Shown: piece after piece, positions 1 through 8,472 of the stretch
Numbering within the stretch: position 1 is the stretch's first letter
Layout of the letters: each line of letters starts with the position of its first letter
NCBI GenBank assembly: GCA_039818665.1
Contig: JBCBTJ010000001.1
Location: forward strand, 1-64,000
Reading direction: 5' to 3'
Length of the DNA stretch: 64,000 nt
DNA from: JBCBTJ01 sp039818665
GTDB lineage: Bacteria; Pseudomonadota; Alphaproteobacteria; Caulobacterales; Hyphomonadaceae
The notes under the pieces: generated by a model
What the model was told of the DNA's origin: nothing
Seen by the model: the letters and a program-made list of their open reading frames with translations, nothing else
Databases searched by the model: none
Program-made: the position numbers and the translations under genes

Positions 1-80
1 CAAAGCTGAAACTTATGACCCAACTAGATAACGAAAGTTCCCATAGTAAATCAGTTAGCCCGAGAGCGTCATCTGGATTT
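1..80. repeat. Left arm of an 80-bp perfect inverted repeat
   Basis: Bases 1-80 are the exact reverse complement of bases 251-330, by direct base-by-base comparison. The arm begins at the first base of the window, so its true outer edge is unknown. The arms enclose 170 bp. No transposase or duplicated target site is visible. It could be a MITE-like element, a real inverted duplication, or a fold-back artefact at a contig end. Confidence 0.9.
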
Positions 81-197
81 CGAGAAGACCGGCGTGAAGA
101 AGGTCATCGCGACGTTTTTGACGGGGGCTTGAGACGCGTCTGACGAAGTTCTTCGCAGCTTACAAGAGCGATACCGAAGCGACACCATCCGCTTTAA

Positions 198-587
198 GTA
201 CTTTCTCCTAGCAGCTGCTGGAGCCGCATCGGGTTTGCGATCTCTAGCTCAAATCCAGATGACGCTCTCGGGCTAACTGATTTACTATGGGAACTTTCGT
301 TATCTAGTTGGGTCATAAGTTTCAGCTTTGGGCTTATTAGCCTCGAAAAGGAAAACCTCGCGACACTGATAAATTACAAAGACTTGGAATCGAAACGTGA
401 ATCTCCTGAAATTCAAAGAAATGTTCGCGCAGAACTCGAGAAGCAGTTTAAGTCAGCTTCGGGTGAAACTCTCGCAGCATACCAGCGCCAAAAAGTACTG
501 CTTGCGATAGGCGCGGTATTTTTTGGCGCAATGGCTATCCTAGAAAGGTTGTCTGTGGATGTCGTTCTGGCGACAAGCGGGACCTAA
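198..587 (+). pseudogene. Fragment of a small membrane protein, start missing
   Basis: The frame is open from 198 to the stop at 585-587 and reads like real protein from about 252 on. A hydrophobic stretch near 282-344 (WVISFSFGLISL) is followed by a charged region (LEKENLATLINYKDLESKR, an ExxxKQF helix). A second hydrophobic segment at about 500-550 (VLLAIGAVFFGAMAIL) could span the membrane. No ATG lies in frame. The only nearby start is a TTG at 384, which would remove the first hydrophobic stretch. The 5' end runs through the right repeat arm, so the gene is probably truncated or rearranged. Base composition is AT-richer than downstream. Family not recognised. Confidence 0.4.
251..330. 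repeat. Right arm of the 80-bp perfect inverted repeat
   Basis: This is the exact reverse complement of bases 1-80. The arm lies inside an open frame that continues to 587 as a plausible membrane protein, so the repeat seems to have captured or interrupted the 5' part of a gene. Pairing stops abruptly inside 251, where only a few scattered bases match. Confidence 0.9.
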
Positions 588-694
588 GCTGAAGTTCTTG
601 CTGCTGCGAACAGGGGTAAGCTGTACCGCTCGATCTCAAGCATGCGGCCCATTGCGTGTGATTTCGCACCCCACACGTGGTACAAAAAAAGACC

Positions 695-925
695 ATGACC
701 CAATCCCCCCTCTCCCGCATCACGGTCGAGACCGGAAAAATGGGCGGACGCCCCTGTATTCGCGGCATGCGCATCCGCGTCATGGACATCCTCAGCATGC
801 TCGCGGCCGGCGCCACGCGCGAAGCCATACTGCGCGACTATGACGAGCTGGAAGACGAGGACATCACGGCCGCGCTGCAATACGCATCCGGCCTCGCAGA
901 CACCCGGCATATCGCCGCCGAGTGA
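695..925 (+). CDS. DUF433 family antitoxin-like protein
   Basis: A protein of about 76 residues with the DUF433 pattern: an N-terminal strand with GGRPCIRGMRIRV, then a helix-turn-helix-like part (DILSMLAAGATREAILRDY) and an acidic helix with DITAALQYA. DUF433 proteins are predicted DNA-binding antitoxins of VapB45 type. The stop overlaps the start of the next gene (GTGA at 922-925), the usual layout of a toxin-antitoxin pair. An upstream in-frame GTG at 677 could extend it by six residues. I chose the ATG at 695 because the conserved part begins just after it. No strong ribosome site is seen for either. Confidence 0.75.
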   Translation: MTQSPLSRITVETGKMGGRPCIRGMRIRVMDILSMLAAGATREAILRDYDELEDEDITAALQYASGLADTRHIAAE

Positions 926-1227
926 AGTTTCTCGTCGACCAAAACGTGGCTGTAGCGCTGGCCGACTGGCTTTCAGAAAACGGTCATGAAGCCCAACACA
1001 TAAAGCAAATCGGACTTCGCCAAGCCTCGGACTCTGACGTCGCCGCAGAAGCGCGCCGCCAGGGCGCAGTTCTGATAACAAAAGACCACGACTTCCTGCA
1101 AACCGCCGCCCGATCACTCCACGACCCGCTGCAAGTCGTGCTGATCCGCTTCGGCAATACAACGAACCCGGAGCTGATCGAGCGACTGGGGGCGGCTTTG
1201 CCGCTCATTCTGAGCGCGCTCGATTAG
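922..1227 (+). CDS. DUF5615 PIN-like toxin
   Basis: A 101-residue protein beginning at a GTG that overlaps the antitoxin stop. It has the DUF5615/VapC45 signature: MKFLVDQNV at the start (first acidic residue), a middle part with GLRQASDSDV, and LITKDHDFL, which carries the second acidic cluster of the PIN-like fold. Such proteins are predicted RNases held inactive by the DUF433 partner. It is shorter than classical VapC, as expected for this family. It converges on the AbgT-type transporter gene with about 48 bp between stops. RNase activity is inferred from family membership. Confidence 0.75.
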   Translation: MKFLVDQNVAVALADWLSENGHEAQHIKQIGLRQASDSDVAAEARRQGAVLITKDHDFLQTAARSLHDPLQVVLIRFGNTTNPELIERLGAALPLILSALD

Positions 1228-1275
1228 GGCGAACAGATCGTGGAGATCGACTAGCCCCGCGCCCTCTAACCACCC

Positions 1276-2868
1276 CTAAGGCGCATAATAAGTCGGCGAG
1301 CCCGGCCCCACCGGCAGGTCCAACCCAAACGTCCAGAACACGAAGAACAGCGACCAGGTCAGCGCGAAGAAGATCGTGTAGGGCAGCATCATCGAGATCA
1401 GCGTGCCGACGCCGAGGTTTTTGTCGTAGCGCGTCGCCCAGGCGAGGATCAGGCCGAAATAGCTCATCATCGGCGTGATGATGTTCGTGGTTGAGTCGCC
1501 GATCCGGTAAGCCGCCTGGATCACCTCCGGCGAATAGCCGATCAGCATCAGCATGGGCACGAAGATCGGCGCGGTGACGGCCCATTGCGCCGAGGCCGAG
1601 CCGAGCGAGAGATTGATCACTGCGCACATGAGAATGAAAAAGAAAAACACGGCCGGCCCAGTCATGCCGGTGTCTTTCAGGAATTGCGCGCCCGTCACCG
1701 CGCTGATCGCGCCGAGATTGGTCCAACCGAAAAACGCCACGAATTGCGCCGCGAAGAAGACGAGCACGATATAGAGCCCGAGCGAGGCGAGCGCGGCCGC
1801 CATGGCGTCGATCACGTCACGGTCGGTCTTCATCGTCCCCACCGCGCGCCCATAGGCGTAGCCCGTGGCGATGAAGAAGATCAGGATCCACACGACGAAG
1901 CCGCGGAAGAAAGGCGAGTTGATCCGGTCGCCCGTCTCCGGATTGCGCAACACGCCCCATTCCGGCAGCAGCGTGAACGCCATCAGGGCGAGCACGCCGA
2001 GCAGCGCGATCCCCGCCCAGACAAGGCCCTTCTTCTCCTCGCCGGTGAGCCGCTCCATCATCCGCTTGTCGAGGATGGTCGGGTCCGCGCCCGCCGCATT
2101 GTATTGGCCGAGCTTCGGCTCGACGATGAAGATCGTCACGAGCGAGCCCACGGCGGTAATGAGGAAGGTGGAGGCGACCATGAAGTACCAATTCGCCGTC
2201 GCCACCACGATGTATTCGGGATCGATCAGGCGCGCGGCCTCTTGCGTGATGCCAGCGAGCAGCGGGTCGATCGTGCCGATCAGCAGATTGGCGCTATACC
2301 CGCCCGAAACGCCGGCGAACGCCGCCGCCATGCCCGCGAGCGGATGGCGGTCCAACGCATAGAAAATCGCCCCGGCCAGCGGGATCAGCACCACATAGCC
2401 AACCTCCGAGGCCGTGTTCGACACGATCCCCGCAAAGACGATCGCCACGGTCACCAGGTGACGCGGCGCGCCCAGCACCATGGCCCGCACCGCGGCCGAC
2501 AAAAGCCCCGAACGCTCGGCCACGCCGACGCCCAGCATGGCTACCAAAACGACGCCCAGCGGCGCGAAGCCGGTGAAGTTCGTGGTGAGGCTGGTAAAGA
2601 TGCGCCGCACCCCGTCGCCGTTCATCAGGCTGACCGCGCGGATCATGCCATCCTCGGCGACGCCCGGCGCGCCCGCCGGGCGCGGATCTTCCACGGCGAG
2701 CCCGATCCAACCGAAAAAGCCCGACAACAGCACCACGCCGAAGGCGAGCACGGCGAACAGCGTCACCGGATGCGGCAGCAGATTGCCGAGCCATTCGACG
2801 CCGTCGAGGAAGCGCGTGAACGCATTGCGCGGCCGCTGCTCAGCCGTCTGCGCCTGCCCATTCGCCAT
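1276..2868 (-). CDS. AbgT family transporter
   Basis: A multi-spanning inner-membrane protein of about 530 residues matching the AbgT (p-aminobenzoyl-glutamate) family. It starts MANGQAQTAEQ, then FLDGVEWLGNLLPHPVTLF, and later has GGYSANLLIGTIDPLLAG and SYFGLILAW in the C-terminal half. AbgT proteins move aminobenzoyl-glutamate or related carboxylated compounds using a cation or proton gradient. The start at 2868 is preceded by a GGAG; a longer frame to 2934 has no such site. It is the last gene of leftward operon A, 147 bp after the previous gene. Here it may import an acid that the operon's CoA enzymes degrade (inference). Confidence 0.85.
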   Translation of the reverse strand: MANGQAQTAEQRPRNAFTRFLDGVEWLGNLLPHPVTLFAVLAFGVVLLSGFFGWIGLAVEDPRPAGAPGVAEDGMIRAVSLMNGDGVRRIFTSLTTNFTGFAPLGVVLVAMLGVGVAERSGLLSAAVRAMVLGAPRHLVTVAIVFAGIVSNTASEVGYVVLIPLAGAIFYALDRHPLAGMAAAFAGVSGGYSANLLIGTIDPLLAGITQEAARLIDPEYIVVATANWYFMVASTFLITAVGSLVTIFIVEPKLGQYNAAGADPTILDKRMMERLTGEEKKGLVWAGIALLGVLALMAFTLLPEWGVLRNPETGDRINSPFFRGFVVWILIFFIATGYAYGRAVGTMKTDRDVIDAMAAALASLGLYIVLVFFAAQFVAFFGWTNLGAISAVTGAQFLKDTGMTGPAVFFFFILMCAVINLSLGSASAQWAVTAPIFVPMLMLIGYSPEVIQAAYRIGDSTTNIITPMMSYFGLILAWATRYDKNLGVGTLISMMLPYTIFFALTWSLFFVFWTFGLDLPVGPGSPTYYAP

Positions 2869-3015
2869 GCGGAAACTCCAATCAGGGGAAAGCCATGCCC
2901 GCGCGACAGGAAAGCGCCGGCCCCGGAAAATCAACCGCGCGTGTCAGCAAACCGGCCCCTGCGGCCCGAAACGCCGGAGAACCGGCGCGCGTCGCGCACC
3001 CGCCAGGCAGTCAGG

Positions 3016-3471
3016 CTAGCCAATGCGCGCCTCGTCGCACAAAGTCCGCCGGTAGAGCGCCCCATCGCGAAACCAATGCCATGTCCGCGCCCGCCGGCGA
3101 CCGCCCTCGCCCATGGCGATCACCTCGAAGAAGTTGGCGCCCGGCTCGTCTTTGCGAGCGAGGTTGAGGAGGATCAGCCCGTCATGAGTCTCCCAGCTGG
3201 AGCCCGAAAAGGTCGGCGTGTCGTACCAGAGCCGACCGGCCCGCGGCGCGCCTTCGAACACATCCTCGCGCACGCGGCCGTCCTCCCACTCGAAGCGGAT
3301 ATGCTGGCGATAGAAGACCGGGCCGCCATCATCCGGAAACTCACAGACGACCCGCGAGCGGTGCCGGTCCTCGACCTCCGCCGCAGCGTTCAGATGCGTG
3401 TAAGTCCCCTCCCAAACCCCTTCATGGGCGCGCGTGGCCGGGAACAGATCTTTCGGATAGGGCGGCGTCAC
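3016..3471 (-). CDS. Small HEGVWEGTY-motif protein (possibly lipocalin-like)
   Basis: A soluble protein of 151 residues. Near its start is AHEGVWEGTY, and near the end WHWFRDGALYRRTLCDEAR. The gene at 26295 has the same two landmarks and the same spacing, so they are paralogues. The pattern of alternating strands suggests a small beta-barrel of the DUF3598/lipocalin type, but this is only a fold guess. It starts at GTG, overlapping the preceding CoA-transferase stop (GTGA), so it is translationally coupled. Its function is unknown. Its place in a CoA-ester operon suggests ligand binding or an isomerase-like role (inference). Confidence 0.6.
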   Translation of the reverse strand: MTPPYPKDLFPATRAHEGVWEGTYTHLNAAAEVEDRHRSRVVCEFPDDGGPVFYRQHIRFEWEDGRVREDVFEGAPRAGRLWYDTPTFSGSSWETHDGLILLNLARKDEPGANFFEVIAMGEGGRRRARTWHWFRDGALYRRTLCDEARIG

Positions 3472-4619
3472 GCCGGCTCGTCCCGTTTCGCCGCGCCCCA
3501 GCCCTCGGCTGCAATCTCGCCGGTATGCTCGCCGAACCCCGGAACCTCCGGCCGCGGCCGCGGCGGCTCGTTCCGGAACTTGATCGGCGGGCCGATATGG
3601 CGCCGCTCGTCCGCGTCCGTGAACACCATGCCGCGCTCAGCCGTGAAGGGATCGTCGAACGCGTCCTTCAAGCTGCGCACCCAGCCCCAAGCGCAGTCGA
3701 TCGGCTCCAGAAAGGCCTGCCAATGGGCGAGCGGCCGGGCCTTAATCGTCTCGGCGAGAAACGCGCGGAGCGGCGCTTGGGCCGGGCCCGGCTCCAGCTT
3801 CGCCACCTCGATCAAATCCGGCCGCTCCAGCGCGTTCAGCAGATTGGCCGCGAATTTCAGCTCCGGCCCGCTGAATGCGATGAACCGCCCGTCCGCCGTT
3901 TCATAGAGGTTCGTCAAAGCCGAACCGCCGAAGCTCCGCATGTCCTTCGGCGCAGGATGGGCGTCCTCGGCGAAGACCGGCCCGATTACATTCGGCGTCC
4001 ACGCGATCGCCGCGTCATACATGGCGAGGTCGATATAGTCCCCCCGCCCCGTCTCCGTCCGGCGGTAGAGCGCCATCAAGATCGCCGAGAGCGCCATAAG
4101 CGAAGCCGAAGCGTCCGCGAACGGTATGTTCGGCATGGCCGGTTTGTCGTCGGTCAGCCCGCGATTGAGATCGATCAGCCCCGCCAGCGCCTGCACGCCG
4201 GTGTCATGCGAGGGCTTGCCCGCCAGCGAGCTCTCCTGCCCGAAGGCGGAGATCGAGCAATAGACGATCCGCGGATTGCGCGCGGCGACCGTCTCATAGT
4301 CCACGCCCAGACGCTTCACCACGCCCGGCCGGAACGCTTCGACGATCACATCGGCCTCGTCGGCGAGCCGCAAAAACAGGTCGAGCCCCGCCGCCTCTTT
4401 CAGATTGAGCTTCAAGCTCCGCTTGCCCCGCGCGATGTTCCGGAACCAGACCGAGACGCCGTCTTCGGTCTTCTGGCCGATCGCCCGCGTCGGCTCGCCC
4501 ACGCCATTGTCCGGCTCGACCATGATCACGTCCGCGCCATGGTCGGCCATCATCATCGTCATGTGCGGCCCCGGCAGGAAGGCCGAGAGGTCGAGCACTT
4601 TGACGCCCTCAAGCTTCAT
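3468..4619 (-). CDS. CaiB/BaiF family CoA-transferase (second of pair)
   Basis: A class III CoA-transferase of 383 residues. It starts MKLEGVKVLDLSAFLPGPHM and has the N-terminal Rossmann part (ADHGADVIMVEP), the RSLKLNLK and EAFRPGVVKRLG signatures, and a plausible catalytic aspartate in IPFADASASL. Members move CoA between carboxylic acids. The ATG at 4619 lies inside the end of the upstream CaiB/BaiF gene (11 bp overlap). An extended frame to 4703 is only a shadow of that gene. Two adjacent CaiB/BaiF genes could form a heteromeric enzyme of SmtAB or BbsEF type, though this cannot be seen directly. Confidence 0.85.
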   Translation of the reverse strand: MKLEGVKVLDLSAFLPGPHMTMMMADHGADVIMVEPDNGVGEPTRAIGQKTEDGVSVWFRNIARGKRSLKLNLKEAAGLDLFLRLADEADVIVEAFRPGVVKRLGVDYETVAARNPRIVYCSISAFGQESSLAGKPSHDTGVQALAGLIDLNRGLTDDKPAMPNIPFADASASLMALSAILMALYRRTETGRGDYIDLAMYDAAIAWTPNVIGPVFAEDAHPAPKDMRSFGGSALTNLYETADGRFIAFSGPELKFAANLLNALERPDLIEVAKLEPGPAQAPLRAFLAETIKARPLAHWQAFLEPIDCAWGWVRSLKDAFDDPFTAERGMVFTDADERRHIGPPIKFRNEPPRPRPEVPGFGEHTGEIAAEGWGAAKRDEPA

Positions 4620-5748
4620 CGAGCAGTTCGCCGGTATGCTCGCCCAGCTTGGGCGCGCGGCTCGCCGCGGACCGTTCGCCATTGATCCGGATCGGGCTCG
4701 CAAGCACGCGGAGGCCGCCCGGCGCCTCCGGATGGTCGACCCGCCCCGTCATGTCTTCCGCAAACGGATTGTCGAGCGCCTCGGCCACATCGAGCACCGG
4801 CGCGAAAGGCGCGCGCCCGCCGAGCCGCGCCATCCAATTGGCCGTCGTATCCGTCATCATCACCGCGTCTACCGCCTCGGTCAGCGCCTCCAGATTAGCG
4901 CGCCGGTCCGCGACGTCCTTGAACCGCGGATCCTCCGCCAAATGCGCCGCGCCCGCGGCCTCGCACCAAATCGCCCAGAACTTCGGCGTCTGACACATCA
5001 ATAGACCCCAGCCGTCCTGCGTCTTCACCAGCTGCGATGGCGCGATGGAGGGATGCGCCCCCCGCGGCAAACGGCCGGTCACATGCCCCTGATTGAGGTA
5101 CCAGGTCGCGGGGTATGAGAGCTGGTGCAGCGCGGTGTCGAACAGGCAGACGTCCACATCACAGCCCGTCCCCGTCCGCTGCGCGCCGAGCACGGCGGAC
5201 ACCAGCGCCAGCGCCATATGGCTGCCCGTGTGAAAGTCCACCATTGAGAGGCCGAACCGCACCGGCGGCCCGTCCGGCTCTCCGGTGACCGACAGGAACC
5301 CCGCCTCGGCCTGCATCAAATAATCATAGCCCGGCCAGGCCTCGCGCGCATTGCCCCGTCCGTAAGCGGACAGATGCGCGCACACCACTTTCGGTTTGAC
5401 GGCGCTGAGCGCCCCATAGTCGAGCCCGAGTTTGGCCGGCTGATCGCCGCGTAAATTATTCGCCACCGCGTCGGCCGTCTTCACAAGCCGATGAAACGCC
5501 GCCCGTCCGTTCTCGGACTTCAAATCCAGCGCCACCGACTTTTTGCCCAGAGAGAAGGTCTGGAAAAACTCAGAGTCCCCCTCGCCCAGCATGTACGGCC
5601 CGACCGACCGCGAGACGTCCCCGCCCCGCGCCGGATCTTCGATCTTGATCACCTCGGCGCCCAGATCGGCGAGCAGCATCGTCCCATAGGGCCCGGCCCC
5701 GTATTGCTCGACGGAGAGGACCCGGACGCCGGAGAGGGGCGCCGTCAT
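4609..5748 (-). CDS. CaiB/BaiF family CoA-transferase (first of pair)
   Basis: A class III CoA-transferase of 379 residues. Landmarks are VEQYGAGPYGTMLLADLGAE, IKIEDPARGGD, KKSVALDLKSE, ANNLRGDQPAKLGLDY, and an aspartate in GLSMVDFHTG at the expected catalytic place. The start overlaps the stop of the DUF4268 gene (ATGA), and the end overlaps the next CoA-transferase. The order dehydrogenase, nuclease-like gene, transferase, transferase is unusual only because of the nuclease-like gene. The probable job is activating a dicarboxylic or branched acid for the dehydrogenase, hydratase and lyase of the same operon (inference). Confidence 0.87.
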   Translation of the reverse strand: MTAPLSGVRVLSVEQYGAGPYGTMLLADLGAEVIKIEDPARGGDVSRSVGPYMLGEGDSEFFQTFSLGKKSVALDLKSENGRAAFHRLVKTADAVANNLRGDQPAKLGLDYGALSAVKPKVVCAHLSAYGRGNAREAWPGYDYLMQAEAGFLSVTGEPDGPPVRFGLSMVDFHTGSHMALALVSAVLGAQRTGTGCDVDVCLFDTALHQLSYPATWYLNQGHVTGRLPRGAHPSIAPSQLVKTQDGWGLLMCQTPKFWAIWCEAAGAAHLAEDPRFKDVADRRANLEALTEAVDAVMMTDTTANWMARLGGRAPFAPVLDVAEALDNPFAEDMTGRVDHPEAPGGLRVLASPIRINGERSAASRAPKLGEHTGELLDEA

Positions 5749-6737
5749 TCTTTTTCACCCTCGACGAGAGCGTCGGCGAAGCTCTGCCATTTGATGGCTA
5801 AGGGCTTTAGCTCCTTAACAAGAATCGCCAGCCGCTCAGATAGCCAGTCGTACTGCTCAGAGGCATCCAAGTGATTTGGCGTCTCGGCCGCTCTCTCAAA
5901 GTAAAAGCGAGCACTTTGGCCCATTTTCATAGACTGGAGATCAGGAACTTTCCGCAGCCTTTCTTCGTCAAGCTGCGCATTGATCGCGTCGAAAGCCAAA
6001 TGCGCGTCCGCTCCCCCGATGTACAACTCAGCGCGCATGCCTTCTCGCGGAAACGTGGCATTGAACTGAAACCCGGCGCCGCCTCGAGTAATGGTCTGAA
6101 CCGTCTGCCAGTTTCCCTTATAAGGCTTCTTTTCCGACAGTCCTTCTAACAACGCGCCCTTGGTTTCGATAAACTCCCGCCAGTAACCAACCCAAGTTTT
6201 TTGTGTGGGTGACAGCTCAGCCGCCACGGATCGCGATCTCGATGCTATCTCCTTCGCCCAGCCGTTCGGTCGCGCCGCAATTTCGAACAGCGGCGCGGGG
6301 TCGCTGTCGCCAATTCTGTAGACGCGAGCGGCCAGCACGAAGAATGCGAAGTCTTCCCCGGTGGCTTCGTTGAGCCAGTCGATGGCTTGGCGATGCTCCT
6401 CTCGAACATCTTCGCAGATCCAGATCACGATCTGAGCCCCAAGCCCGGAAGCGTATGTTATTGTTTGGCCCAAATGAGAATGATCAGTCGGCGTTAGCTG
6501 GTTTTCGATCACCACCTTGCGGTCAGTTAAGCGGTCCCAAGCCAATATGTCGGCGTAAAACGCGCCGACGGTGACTTCTGTATCTTCGACTTCCAAACTC
6601 AGGCCAAGCGCCTCGCTTAGCAACGCCATATTCTCTGCGCTGGCCAGCCAAGGCGTGAAGTCTGAAGCTTCGTTCGCCCAAACCTCCCTCAGCCTCACAG
6701 ACTCCAGCCGGCCGACTTTGAGCTCACTTTCTGTCAC
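5745..6737 (-). CDS. DUF4268 / PD-(D/E)XK nuclease-like protein
   Basis: A 330-residue protein. Its N-terminal half carries a PD-(D/E)XK-like core: an acidic residue in FYADIL (D63), then VVIENQL (E78-x-Q80, glutamine in place of the usual lysine) and HLGQTITYASG. The C-terminal half, with WVGYWREFIE and ARFYFERAAETPN, fits DUF4268. Members are usually annotated as nuclease-like or restriction-associated. It is joined to its neighbours by short overlaps on both sides (GTGTGA with the dehydrogenase, ATGA with the CoA-transferase). Its sequence is visibly AT-richer than theirs, which suggests later acquisition. It has no obvious role in CoA metabolism. Confidence 0.8.
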   Translation of the reverse strand: MTESELKVGRLESVRLREVWANEASDFTPWLASAENMALLSEALGLSLEVEDTEVTVGAFYADILAWDRLTDRKVVIENQLTPTDHSHLGQTITYASGLGAQIVIWICEDVREEHRQAIDWLNEATGEDFAFFVLAARVYRIGDSDPAPLFEIAARPNGWAKEIASRSRSVAAELSPTQKTWVGYWREFIETKGALLEGLSEKKPYKGNWQTVQTITRGGAGFQFNATFPREGMRAELYIGGADAHLAFDAINAQLDEERLRKVPDLQSMKMGQSARFYFERAAETPNHLDASEQYDWLSERLAILVKELKPLAIKWQSFADALVEGEKE

Positions 6738-7927
6738 ACCGGATTCCGCTTCACGAGCTGTTTCGCGATGATGATCCGCTGCATCTCATTGGTGCCCTCG
6801 CCGATGCACATCAGCGGCGCGTCGCGGTACAGCCGCTCGATCGGATACTCTTTGGAATAGCCGTAGCCGCCATGGATGCGCATGGCTTCGAACGCCACCT
6901 CGACGGCGGTCTCGGAGGCGAAATACTTCGCCATGCCGGCCTCCATATCAATCCGCTGTCCCGTGTCGTAGGCGCGCGCGGCGTCTTCGACGAGCAGTTC
7001 GGCGGCCCGGGTCTTCGCGCCCATCTCGCCAAGCTTTAGCTGGATCGCCTGGTGCTCGCAGATCGGCTTGCCCATGGTCTTGCGGGTCTGGCTGTAGGCG
7101 ACGCTTTCGCGAAGCGCCCGCCGCGCGATGCCGACCGAGCGGGCCGCGATATTGATCCGGCCGATCTCTAGCCCGCCGGTCGCCATGAAGAAGCCCTTGC
7201 CCTCTTCCCCGCCGACCAGGGACAGCTCGGCGTCGCACTCATAATCCTCGAAAATGAACTCGCCGCTGTCGATGCCCTTATAGCCGAGCTTTTCGAGCTT
7301 GCGCCCATTCTTCACGCCTTTCAGCGGTTCGCGCGTTTCCGGGTCGATCTTCGGAACGATCAGCATCGACATGCCTTTATAGCGCGGCTCGGCGTCCGGA
7401 TCGGTCTTCACGAGCAGCGCCACGCAATGGCCTTCGATGGCGTTCGAAATCCAAGTCTTAACGCCGTTCACGACGTACTTGTCGCCCACCCGCTTGGCTT
7501 GCGTGCGGATGCCCTGAAGGTCCGTCCCCGCGTCCGGCTCGGTCAGCCCCAGGCCGCCGCGCAGTTCGCCCGTCGCGAACTTCGGCAGCCAGTACTCTTT
7601 TTGTTTGTCCGTCCCGAATTTCTGGACGATCTGCGCCATCATCAGGTGCGAGTTGAAAATGCCCGTGAGGCTCATCCATTCTTCAGAGATCCGCGTGACG
7701 ATCTTCGAATAGATCGTCGCCGACAGGCCAAGCCCGCCATACTCCGGCTCGATCAGCGCGCCGAACAGGCCGAGCTCTTTCATATCCTCGACCAGGTCGT
7801 CCGGATATTCGTCGTCATGCTCTAGCTGCATGGCGACCGGCTTCACCTTCTGCTCCAGCCATTTGTCGATGGCGTCGAGGATCAGGCGGTCTTCGCTTTC
7901 GGATTCGCTATAGACGGTGTCGGCCAT
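6734..7927 (-). CDS. Acyl-CoA dehydrogenase
   Basis: An FAD-dependent acyl-CoA dehydrogenase of 397 residues, normal for the family. Landmarks: FGALIEPEYGGLGL, LTEPDAGTDLQGIRT (FAD/substrate segment), VNGVKTWISNA, and the C-terminal signature IHGGYGYSKEYPIERLYRDA. It would oxidise an acyl-CoA to the enoyl-CoA, passing electrons to ETF. The ATG at 7927 follows GAGGAG with good spacing; a start at 7942 would lie within the upstream gene end. It stands between the MaoC hydratase and the CoA-transferases, so it probably acts before the hydratase. Chain specificity cannot be read from sequence. Confidence 0.92.
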   Translation of the reverse strand: MADTVYSESESEDRLILDAIDKWLEQKVKPVAMQLEHDDEYPDDLVEDMKELGLFGALIEPEYGGLGLSATIYSKIVTRISEEWMSLTGIFNSHLMMAQIVQKFGTDKQKEYWLPKFATGELRGGLGLTEPDAGTDLQGIRTQAKRVGDKYVVNGVKTWISNAIEGHCVALLVKTDPDAEPRYKGMSMLIVPKIDPETREPLKGVKNGRKLEKLGYKGIDSGEFIFEDYECDAELSLVGGEEGKGFFMATGGLEIGRINIAARSVGIARRALRESVAYSQTRKTMGKPICEHQAIQLKLGEMGAKTRAAELLVEDAARAYDTGQRIDMEAGMAKYFASETAVEVAFEAMRIHGGYGYSKEYPIERLYRDAPLMCIGEGTNEMQRIIIAKQLVKRNPV

Positions 7928-7938
7928 GACGGCGCTCC

Positions 7939-8460
7939 TCAATAGGTCTCGATCTTGTCTTCGACGGCTTGTCCGCGCGCCGGGATCAGCATGTTGCGCT
8001 TAAACGTGCACACCATCTCGCCCTTCTGATTGTAGCCGCGGGTGACGATGGTCACGATGCCTTGGCCGGGCCGCGACTTGCTCTCGCGTTTGCCCAGCAC
8101 TTCGCTCTCGCCATAGATCGTGTCGCCGGCGAAGACCGGAGCGGTGAACTTCACCTCGTCCATGCCGAGATTGGCGATCGCCTTTTGCGAGCAATCCGAC
8201 ACGCTCATCCCGATGAGCAGCGCCAACGTGTAGGGGCTGACGACCAGATTCTTCTTGAACTCGCTCGCGGCCGCGAACTCCGCGTCGAAGTGCATCGGAT
8301 GCGTGTTCAGCGTCAACAGCGTGAACAGGTGATTGTCGTATTCGGTGACGGTCTTGCCAGGGCGATGCTCATAGATGTCGCCCTCGTGGAAATCCTCGAA
8401 ATACCGCCCGAACGTCTCGCGATACCGGTTCGGGCCGACCTCCTTCCAATTCTGCACCAT
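7939..8460 (-). CDS. MaoC-like hydratase/dehydratase
   Basis: A single hot-dog-fold protein of 173 residues of the MaoC group. It has a long N-terminal part (RYFEDFHEGDIYEHRPGKT), NTHPMHFDAEFA, which supplies the H/D hydratase centre, and APVFAGDTIYGESEVL. MaoC proteins hydrate enoyl-CoA double bonds. Beside a CitE-like lyase, the closest parallel is hydration of a mesaconyl-CoA-like ester to a malyl-CoA-like ester, but that enzyme is usually a double-domain protein about twice as long. The start is 12 bp after the CitE-like gene. Confidence 0.85.
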   Translation of the reverse strand: MVQNWKEVGPNRYRETFGRYFEDFHEGDIYEHRPGKTVTEYDNHLFTLLTLNTHPMHFDAEFAAASEFKKNLVVSPYTLALLIGMSVSDCSQKAIANLGMDEVKFTAPVFAGDTIYGESEVLGKRESKSRPGQGIVTIVTRGYNQKGEMVCTFKRNMLIPARGQAVEDKIETY

Positions 8461-8472
8461 GCCTGACCTTTC

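Noticed and set aside
1585..3906. Very long open frame opposite the AbgT-type, HEGVWEGTY and CoA-transferase genes
   Set aside because: It is a shadow frame caused by GC-rich codon use; it spans several real genes and is rich in R, H and E with no domain pattern.
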